Position numbers and translations under genes: made by a program
Source of the DNA: Shewanella benthica
Lineage (GTDB): Bacteria; Pseudomonadota; Gammaproteobacteria; Enterobacterales; Shewanellaceae
DNA length: 64,000 bases
Assembly (NCBI GenBank): GCA_023284085.1
Contig: JAKVHY010000022.1
Location: forward strand, 43,402-107,401
Direction: 5' to 3'
Part shown: one piece after another, positions 58,036 to 64,000 of the stretch
How the letters are laid out: every line of letters begins with the position of its first letter
How positions within the stretch are numbered: position 1 is the first letter of the stretch
Notes under the pieces: model-generated
The model's database searches: none
Told to the model about the DNA's origin: nothing
What the model saw: only the letters and a program-made list of their open reading frames with translations

Positions 58036-58057
58036 ACATGTGATCAAGATCACCAGC
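58036..58057. promoter_or_regulatory. CRP-like binding site
   Basis: ACATGTGATCAAGATCACCAGC contains TGTGATC-AA-GATCACC, a near-perfect dyad that matches the CRP consensus (TGTGATCTAGATCACA) at nearly every core position. Which transcript it controls is inferred. Confidence 0.55.
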
Positions 58058-58144
58058 CACAAGGAAGAAGTCAGTATTTTATACCAGTTAACAATTTTGT
58101 ATGTACTACACATATCGTTAATAAGATGACTCGATGACAGGCAT

Positions 58145-58167
58145 AAAAAAGCCGCTTAAAAGCGGCT
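58145..58167 (-). terminator. Terminator after ycfP
   Basis: On the minus strand AGCCGCT pairs with AGCGGC around a short TTTA loop and runs into six Ts, 30 bases after the ycfP stop. Confidence 0.85.
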
Positions 58168-58196
58168 GATAGGATGATGACAAAGCGGGAAAACAA

Positions 58197-58736
58197 CTAA
58201 CCTAGCTTGAAGGCAGCTATTTTTGATAGATGGCTCGCCAATACCGGGAATTTATGAGGTTGTTCTTCATCCCAAATCACTTGGTAATACACACTCAGTG
58301 CGTCACAAACCTGAGCGTTGTTATTCACATCATCCGAACGAGAGAGAATAACTAAGGCATTAGCTTCATTCTTAGATCTGAAGCTGGCAATACACTTACT
58401 GGTAATATCGGCATATTCTTCGGGCCTGTCTATCTTGCCAACCATGTCAATCTCGGGTGATAAGTTAGGGTTAATTAACACTGCTCTGAGCCCATTTAAG
58501 AATCCGATACGCTCGGCCCAAAATGCGCCTAAGCCCACTCCCATAATTAAGGGAGCGGGATCATCTGACTGTTGGAGTTGACGACTCACTTCGTTGAGTA
58601 ACTGCTGCATATCGTGCTTGGGATGCTGAGTGCTATAACTCACCAGACGCACATCCTTATCGATAAATTGCAATTGACGCATCTTTTCATGATTACCGGG
58701 GCTCGTCGCATCGAAGCCATGTAAATAGAGGATCAT
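58197..58736 (-). CDS. ycfP: YcfP-like alpha/beta hydrolase-fold protein
   Basis: A 179-residue UPF0227 protein: [18 protein letters not shown] at the start, [14 protein letters not shown] (nucleophile elbow, with Gly where Ser is expected), INPNLSPE, and a C-terminal HKF. In E. coli ycfP follows nagZ, as here. No activity is established; loss of the nucleophile Ser suggests a non-hydrolase role. It reads 89 bases after nagZ and ends in a terminator. Confidence 0.88.
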   Translation of the reverse strand: MILYLHGFDATSPGNHEKMRQLQFIDKDVRLVSYSTQHPKHDMQQLLNEVSRQLQQSDDPAPLIMGVGLGAFWAERIGFLNGLRAVLINPNLSPEIDMVGKIDRPEEYADITSKCIASFRSKNEANALVILSRSDDVNNNAQVCDALSVYYQVIWDEEQPHKFPVLASHLSKIAAFKLG

Positions 58737-58825
58737 TTTGCTACCTGTAATAATGTAGAATATTCACTTTAGCTAACTTAACTCGTCAATGAGTTGAGCT
58801 ATATCAAATTCCCAGAAAATAAATT

Positions 58826-59836
58826 TTACTGATTAAACGTTTCAGCCAAGGCTTTAGCCTTTTTCCATCGCTCTTCTTGCTGTAATGCCTGGCTGACTAT
58901 ACTTGCATCGGGTTTTAACAAGTTAGCCGCTCTATGTGGCTCCTCGTTAGGCCAATCGAGTTCATTCAGTACCTCTGTTGCGCCTGCAGCATCGTTACAC
59001 ACCAAGATCATGTTGCAACCGGCATCTAATGCCGCTTTCGCTCTTTGTTTGTAGCCTCCGACTACGCCCGCACCTTTCATGCCGAGATCATCCGAGAAGA
59101 TCACCCCTTGGAAATCCAGCTCGCCTCTCAACACTTGCTTGAGCCAATATGGTGAAAAACCTGCAGGGTTGGGATCGACTTTGGGATAGATAACATGGGC
59201 AGGCATCACGCCTTGAAGCTTCTGCTGCTCGATAAGAGTTTTAAAAGGGAGCATATCCAGCGCTCGTATGTCGGCCTCACAGCGCTCATCTATCGCTTGG
59301 GCTAAGTGTGAATCTGTCTCTACACTGCCATGACCTGGAAAATGTTTGCCCACTGCGGCCATGCCAGCTTGATTCATGCCAGAGATAAAACGCTCGGCTA
59401 AACTCGTCACAATTTCAGGCTCAGAGCCAAATGCCCGCTTTCCTATTACCCTACTGACTCTGTCCAAATCCAGCACAGGGGCGAAACTAAGATCGATATC
59501 GCAAGCCAATAGCTCTATTGCCATGAGAAAACCTAATTCAACAGCCCAGATCCGAGCCTGTTGCATATCGCCCCCGGCATGGGACAATATATCGCCCATA
59601 GCGGGTATGAGAGTGAAACCTTCTCGAAACCGCTGAACTCGCCCGCCCTCATGATCTACGGCGATGATAAGATCGGATCTCACCTCTCTTATAGATTGTA
59701 TTAACGCGATCAATTGCTCTCTATCGACAAAGTTGCGCGTAAATAGGATCAGGCCACCCACCATGGGATGCTTAAGTTGTTCAAGCTCGGCTTCACTAGC
59801 TTGGGTCGATAAAAGATCTAACATTAAATAGCTCAC
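58826..59836 (-). CDS. nagZ: Beta-N-acetylhexosaminidase
   Basis: NagZ removes N-acetylglucosamine from recycled muropeptides in the cytoplasm. The 336-residue GH3 enzyme has VDHEGGRVQRFREGF, the catalytic loop KHFPGHGSVETDSH (with the D and H pair), and the nucleophile Asp in FSDDLGMKGA. No signal peptide, as expected. The start is GTG at 59836 with GAGGAG upstream. ycfP follows. Confidence 0.95.
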   Translation of the reverse strand: MSYLMLDLLSTQASEAELEQLKHPMVGGLILFTRNFVDREQLIALIQSIREVRSDLIIAVDHEGGRVQRFREGFTLIPAMGDILSHAGGDMQQARIWAVELGFLMAIELLACDIDLSFAPVLDLDRVSRVIGKRAFGSEPEIVTSLAERFISGMNQAGMAAVGKHFPGHGSVETDSHLAQAIDERCEADIRALDMLPFKTLIEQQKLQGVMPAHVIYPKVDPNPAGFSPYWLKQVLRGELDFQGVIFSDDLGMKGAGVVGGYKQRAKAALDAGCNMILVCNDAAGATEVLNELDWPNEEPHRAANLLKPDASIVSQALQQEERWKKAKALAETFNQ

Positions 59837-60187
59837 GCTTACTCCTCAAGGTACCTAATAACAAGAATTCCTTATCTTTATCCATAAGAAATAATCCAAA
59901 TAACCCCAGTACAAAATGCTCTACCGATGGGTACCAACATGAAATCATTGCCTTAGCTCAGCTAATCTGAAACTTTCGATTAAAAAAACTCATGATAAGT
60001 CATTTAGGAAAGTATGGGATACTTTCAGATCATGGATTTAAATTCAGTAGAATAGATTTAAACAAGCAAGATAAGAATAACATATCAGGGCTTTAATCCA
60101 TTGAAACTTGATGAGTCCGATGGATTTTAGACTAATATTAATAGTAGATAGTATTGTAAAACAACAATAACAAACAGGGTGTTAAGC
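59837..60187. promoter_or_regulatory. nagZ–sdaA divergent region with a 19-base dyad
   Basis: A 351-base AT-rich gap. At 60008–60026 GAAAGTAT and ATACTTTC flank GGG in a perfect dyad, 160 bases before sdaA. It resembles an operator; the regulator is unknown. Confidence 0.4.
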
Positions 60188-61564
60188 ATGATAAGTGTAT
60201 TTGATATGTTCAAAATAGGCATTGGGCCGTCTAGCTCACATACGGTGGGTCCAATGAAAGCGGGTAACATCTTTATCAAGGATCTCGATAAAGCAGGCCT
60301 GCTTGAACGTACAGATGAACTACGCTCAGAATTATTCGGCTCCCTGGGACAAACGGGCAAAGGCCACGGCACAGGTAAAGCCGTTATCTTAGGTTTAATG
60401 GGCGAAGCCCCGGATACAGTCAATACTGATAGCATAGATGGAATATTAAAGGACGTGAGTCAAAATCAGCAATTGCTGATGGCAAATGGCAAACACGTTA
60501 TTTTCAGTCGTGAATCTGGCGTTATCTACCACAGACGCAAAAGTTTACCTGCCCACGCTAACGCCATGACCTTATACGCCTATTCTGCCGGTGAATGTAT
60601 CTATGAGAGAACTTACTACTCAGTGGGTGGTGGTTTCATCTTAGATCAGGATGAAATTAAAGCTCAGGATGCATCCCCAGCTCTGCCAATTGAATCTGCA
60701 CCTTTTGATTTTGACAGCGCGGCTCAACTGCTCGAATTTTGTAATAGCAATGGCTTGAGTATTTCTGCCTTGATGATGGAGAATGAGTTGAGTATCGCCG
60801 AAGAGGCCGATATTCGGGAGCGGTTGTGGCATATCTGGCAGACCATGACGGATTGTGTCGAACGTGGCTACCACAAAGAGGGACTACTGCCTGGCGGACT
60901 CAAACTGAGGCGCCGAGCCCCTGCCATGTATCGAAGACTAAAAGCAGAAGGAAAAAACAGTGTCGATCCTCTCACCGCATTAGATTGGGTCGATCTATTT
61001 GCCTTGTCCGTTAATGAGCAAAATGCGGCTGGTGATAGAGTCGTCACCGCTCCTACCAATGGCGCCGCTGGGATAATTCCGGCTGTCTTATGCTACTACG
61101 ATATGTTTGTTCAAGAAGTGGACAACGATATCTGTTGCCGTTACCTGTTAACTGCTGCAGCCATAGGTATTCTCTATAAGAAAAATGCCTCGATCTCAGG
61201 CGCCGAAGTCGGCTGTCAGGGTGAAGTCGGGGTAGCCTGCTCGATGGCCGCCGCGGCATTAACCGAGATCATGGGCGGCACGGTCGAACATGTGGAAAAT
61301 GCGGCGGAGATAGGCATGGAGCATAACTTGGGATTGACCTGTGACCCTGTTGGCGGCCTAGTCCAGGTTCCTTGCATTGAACGTAATGCCATGGGCGCGG
61401 TAAAAGCCATTAACGCTTCTCGAATGGCGCTACGTGGCGACGGTAATCATAAAGTATCCTTGGATAAAGTGATCAAGACCATGATGGATACAGGTAAAGA
61501 TATGCGCAGCAAGTATAAGGAAACAGCCAAGGGTGGCCTGGCCGTTAATATCGTTGAATGCTAA
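60188..61564 (+). CDS. sdaA: L-serine ammonia-lyase, iron-sulfur type
   Basis: Deaminates L-serine to pyruvate. The 458-residue single-chain enzyme has the beta domain ([22 protein letters not shown]) and the alpha domain with [14 protein letters not shown] and the cluster cysteines in [30 protein letters not shown]. The 4Fe-4S cluster makes it oxygen-sensitive. I chose the ATG at 60188 with AGGGTG upstream; the GTG at 60179 is inside that site. A terminator follows. Confidence 0.95.
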   Translation: MISVFDMFKIGIGPSSSHTVGPMKAGNIFIKDLDKAGLLERTDELRSELFGSLGQTGKGHGTGKAVILGLMGEAPDTVNTDSIDGILKDVSQNQQLLMANGKHVIFSRESGVIYHRRKSLPAHANAMTLYAYSAGECIYERTYYSVGGGFILDQDEIKAQDASPALPIESAPFDFDSAAQLLEFCNSNGLSISALMMENELSIAEEADIRERLWHIWQTMTDCVERGYHKEGLLPGGLKLRRRAPAMYRRLKAEGKNSVDPLTALDWVDLFALSVNEQNAAGDRVVTAPTNGAAGIIPAVLCYYDMFVQEVDNDICCRYLLTAAAIGILYKKNASISGAEVGCQGEVGVACSMAAAALTEIMGGTVEHVENAAEIGMEHNLGLTCDPVGGLVQVPCIERNAMGAVKAINASRMALRGDGNHKVSLDKVIKTMMDTGKDMRSKYKETAKGGLAVNIVEC

Positions 61565-61590
61565 ACGATTCTGAATAACTCTTCAGACAT

Positions 61591-61618
61591 AAAAAAACTC
61601 GCTTAGGCGAGCTTTTTT
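61591..61618. terminator. Bidirectional terminator between sdaA and cysB
   Basis: CTCGC and GCGAG pair around a 4-base loop with A7 before and T6 after, so it serves both convergent genes. Confidence 0.85.
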
Positions 61619-61654
61619 ATGTCTTTCATCTACTAGCCCAGGCTCAGATAAATG

Positions 61655-62632
<978 letters not shown>

Positions 62633-62855
62633 TTATCCTTCGATTCGATCTCTGTTTAATGCTTTTAATGGGTCTGGAATGGGAGATTAAGTATAAGAAA
62701 TAGTTATAGTACAACGTGATAATTAAATCAATATGGAATATAACATAGAGTTCACACCATTCACACGACATTAGTCAAAAGCTAGTTTAAGATAGCTATG
62801 CTAGAGTGTTGATTTATAGTAGCATTAATAGAATTGTATAATTAACGGTAGACCT

Positions 62856-63632
62856 ATGATATTTACTTTGGTTCTGATCAGTATTGGCGCACTCTTATTA
62901 CTCGTAATCGGAATTAATGTCATACAGCAGCAGAAAGAACGTGCCGAGGCGGAGCGCAGAACCGAACTGGCCAGACAAAGAGCTATTATAGATGAAACCG
63001 AAGAAGTCCTTTCTCATACAGGTATGTTTCCCTGCTCCTCACAAATCATTCAGGTGTTATATAAGCGTGTCGAAGATGCGTTAGGTTTAGCCATTAACTA
63101 TGCCGCCAATCAAGCCGGTGATTACCAAAGAAGACAAATCGACATCAGTGCTCAGGTCAAGAGCTTAGCGGCGAGTCCTAAACAGGCTCCTTCAATAGAA
63201 AGCTTCCGTCTGCCCGATAACGATAAGCAAATATTGACCCTGGTACAAGTACTCAAGAAGCTAAAAGCCATTCTTCGCGCAGAGCATAACAAGGGCAAGG
63301 TCGACCCCACAATATTTAGTGAAGAGGAAGGTAGAATAGATAGCCTCCAATTGAGAATTAATGTTGATTCTATGTTATCTCGAGCAAGAGCAGCCTGCTT
63401 TATGAAGCAATACGGCTCCTCAAAGCAGATGGTGACTAAGGCCCTTTCAACCTTACATTCCATCAAGGCTCAAACCCCTAATGACCCTTTTATCGCTAGA
63501 AAAGTCGATGAAGCAAAAACCATGTTAGATGAGATCACGGGCGCACAGAAACAGTCATATCCAGTGGTTAAGCAAGATAAGAAAGGTGAGGAAGATATCG
63601 ACGTACTATTCCAGCCGAAGAAGAAATGGTAA
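62856..63632 (+). CDS. Membrane-anchored protein of unknown function
   Basis: A 258-residue protein with one N-terminal membrane helix (IFTLVLISIGALLLLVIGINVI) followed by a charged, mostly helical cytoplasmic part with a coiled coil (residues about 25–45: QQQKERAEAERRTELARQRA). No catalytic motif is visible. I do not recognise a named family. The tail is lysine-rich (FQPKKKW). The ATG at 62856 has a weak ribosome site. Ten copies of GATGCTA begin two bases after the stop. Confidence 0.8.
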   Translation: MIFTLVLISIGALLLLVIGINVIQQQKERAEAERRTELARQRAIIDETEEVLSHTGMFPCSSQIIQVLYKRVEDALGLAINYAANQAGDYQRRQIDISAQVKSLAASPKQAPSIESFRLPDNDKQILTLVQVLKKLKAILRAEHNKGKVDPTIFSEEEGRIDSLQLRINVDSMLSRARAACFMKQYGSSKQMVTKALSTLHSIKAQTPNDPFIARKVDEAKTMLDEITGAQKQSYPVVKQDKKGEEDIDVLFQPKKKW

Positions 63633-63634
63633 TC

Positions 63635-63704
63635 GATGCTAGATGCTAGATGCTAGATGCTAGATGCTAGATGCTAGATGCTAGATGCTAGATGCTAGAT
63701 GCTA
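63635..63704. repeat. Ten perfect tandem copies of a 7-base unit
   Basis: GATGCTA is repeated exactly ten times with no error, then GAT and a degenerate end. The array begins two bases after the stop codon of the preceding gene and lies ahead of its terminator. Perfect identity suggests recent or ongoing slippage. Confidence 0.95.
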
Positions 63705-63725
63705 GATAGCATTATCGATCAAACT

Positions 63726-63756
63726 AAGCCCCTGCATATCATGTTGGGGCTTTTTT
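63726..63756 (+). terminator. Terminator after the membrane protein gene
   Basis: AAGCCCC and GGGGCTT pair around a 13-base loop and run into six Ts. Confidence 0.8.
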
Positions 63757-63776
63757 ATTACCAGCATTCAAGCAGG

Positions 63777-63797
63777 ATCCTGAAACAAGTTCAGGAT
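63777..63797. repeat. Short dyad in a likely dispersed repeat
   Basis: ATCCTGAA ACAAG TTCAGGAT is a perfect 8-5-8 dyad in a GCAGGATCC...GGATGACA setting like elements scattered in Shewanella and Alteromonas genomes (from memory). Confidence 0.4.
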
Positions 63798-63825
63798 GAC
63801 AGCGAACACTAAAGACTCAACTCTT

Positions 63826-63846
63826 ACTTCAAACTTCAAACTTCAA
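63826..63846. repeat. Three tandem copies of ACTTCAA
   Basis: ACTTCAA occurs three times in exact tandem, directly before the IS-like end at 63849. Confidence 0.85.
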
Positions 63847-63848
63847 AC

Positions 63849-64000
63849 TGATGTGACCCTGTGTCCACTTTAGCGAGGTGATATCACACTGATGTGACCC
63901 CCTAAAAGTGGACACCTTATATAAGCGATAAGGTGTCATGAAAATTAAGTCACGTAGAGCCCACACAGCACCCTTTAAATTAGCTGCTGTTCAACAATCT
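63849..64000 (+). mobile_element. Left end of an IS3-like insertion sequence (cut by window end)
   Basis: From 63890 the sequence TGATGTGACCCCC ... AAAGTGGACACC has the form of an IS3-family terminal repeat. An inverted, imperfect copy (20 of 27 by my count) lies just upstream at 63860–63886, three bases away. A transposase-like frame starts at 63938. Confidence 0.65.
63938..64000 (+). CDS. IS3-family OrfA-like transposase, first 21 codons (cut by window end)
   Basis: The frame begins MKIKSRRAHTAPFKLAAVQQ and is open to the window end. The pattern (basic start, then FKLAAV) resembles the helix-turn-helix beginning of IS3 OrfA proteins. The ATG is 22 bases inside the terminal repeat, as usual. 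Too little is visible for a subgroup call. Confidence 0.55.
   Translation, partial: MKIKSRRAHTAPFKLAAVQQS

Larger units (their letters stand above)
57792..58196. other. Gene-free region between acyP and ycfP with candidate RNA unit
   Basis: This 405-base gap contains two minus-strand terminators (57866–57883 and 58145–58167) and a good CRP-like dyad (58036–58057) between them, but no ORF with a ribosome site. The pattern fits a separate non-coding transcript or a long acyP leader. Confidence 0.55.

Overview
The window reads as a chromosomal segment of a marine gammaproteobacterium, most probably Shewanella. The evidence is the run fur / sucDCBA / sdhBADC / gltA / RND efflux operon, which I recall (from memory, not searched) in the same order in Shewanella oneidensis. 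The lolCDE–PilZ–mfd–csiV block is typical of Vibrio and Shewanella relatives. Almost all genes are intact and look native. The only mobile DNA visible is the left end of an IS3-like element at the right edge.

Layout. 1–9.6 kb holds the start of a cytoplasmic molybdopterin oxidoreductase (cut by the window), the protease inhibitor ecotin, a DMT transporter, a DUF1801 protein, a nickel superoxide dismutase operon (TPR-like protein, His-rich membrane peptide, sodN, maturation protease) behind a Fur-box-like site, a P-loop kinase, sirtuin cobB, fur, a GNAT acetyltransferase and a membrane-anchored GltB-like FMN protein. 9.7–21.1 kb is the TCA block: sucDCBA and sdhBADC on the minus strand, diverging from gltA. 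21.2–30.6 kb carries two small envelope proteins and a three-gene RND efflux operon. 30.9–39.3 kb is the most accessory part: a sigma54-type activator with a degenerate receiver, a DsbA-like lipoprotein, a Cys-rich secreted DUF11 protein and, convergent to it, a gametolysin-type (M11) secreted metalloprotease. 39.8–48.5 kb holds an M28 peptidase, a Kdo-kinase-like protein, ycaR, lpxK, msbA and comEC, with a divergent DUF2062 gene. 48.7–57.4 kb holds lolE, lolD and lolC on the minus strand, then a PilZ-like gene, mfd and csiV. The rest is acyP, ycfP, nagZ, sdaA, cysB, a membrane protein and the IS end.

How the genes work together. The central block makes the TCA enzymes from citrate synthase to fumarate. 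lpxK, msbA and lolCDE build and export lipid A and lipoproteins. sodN and its protease form a nickel-dependent superoxide defence that the Fur encoded nearby could control. The sigma54 activator lies directly downstream of an RND operon that has a GG-N10-GC element before its first gene.

The most unusual feature is short tandem duplication at gene boundaries. The lolD/lolE junction has been copied into three 27–28-codon mini-ORFs that keep ATGA stop/start overlaps from lolD to lolE. The 3' end of lolE is repeated four more times downstream. Seven-base arrays follow gltA, follow the 62.9 kb gene and precede the IS end. One secreted-protein gene has four start codons spaced every 15 bases. A candidate CRP-controlled small RNA or attenuator lies at 57.86–58.06 kb.
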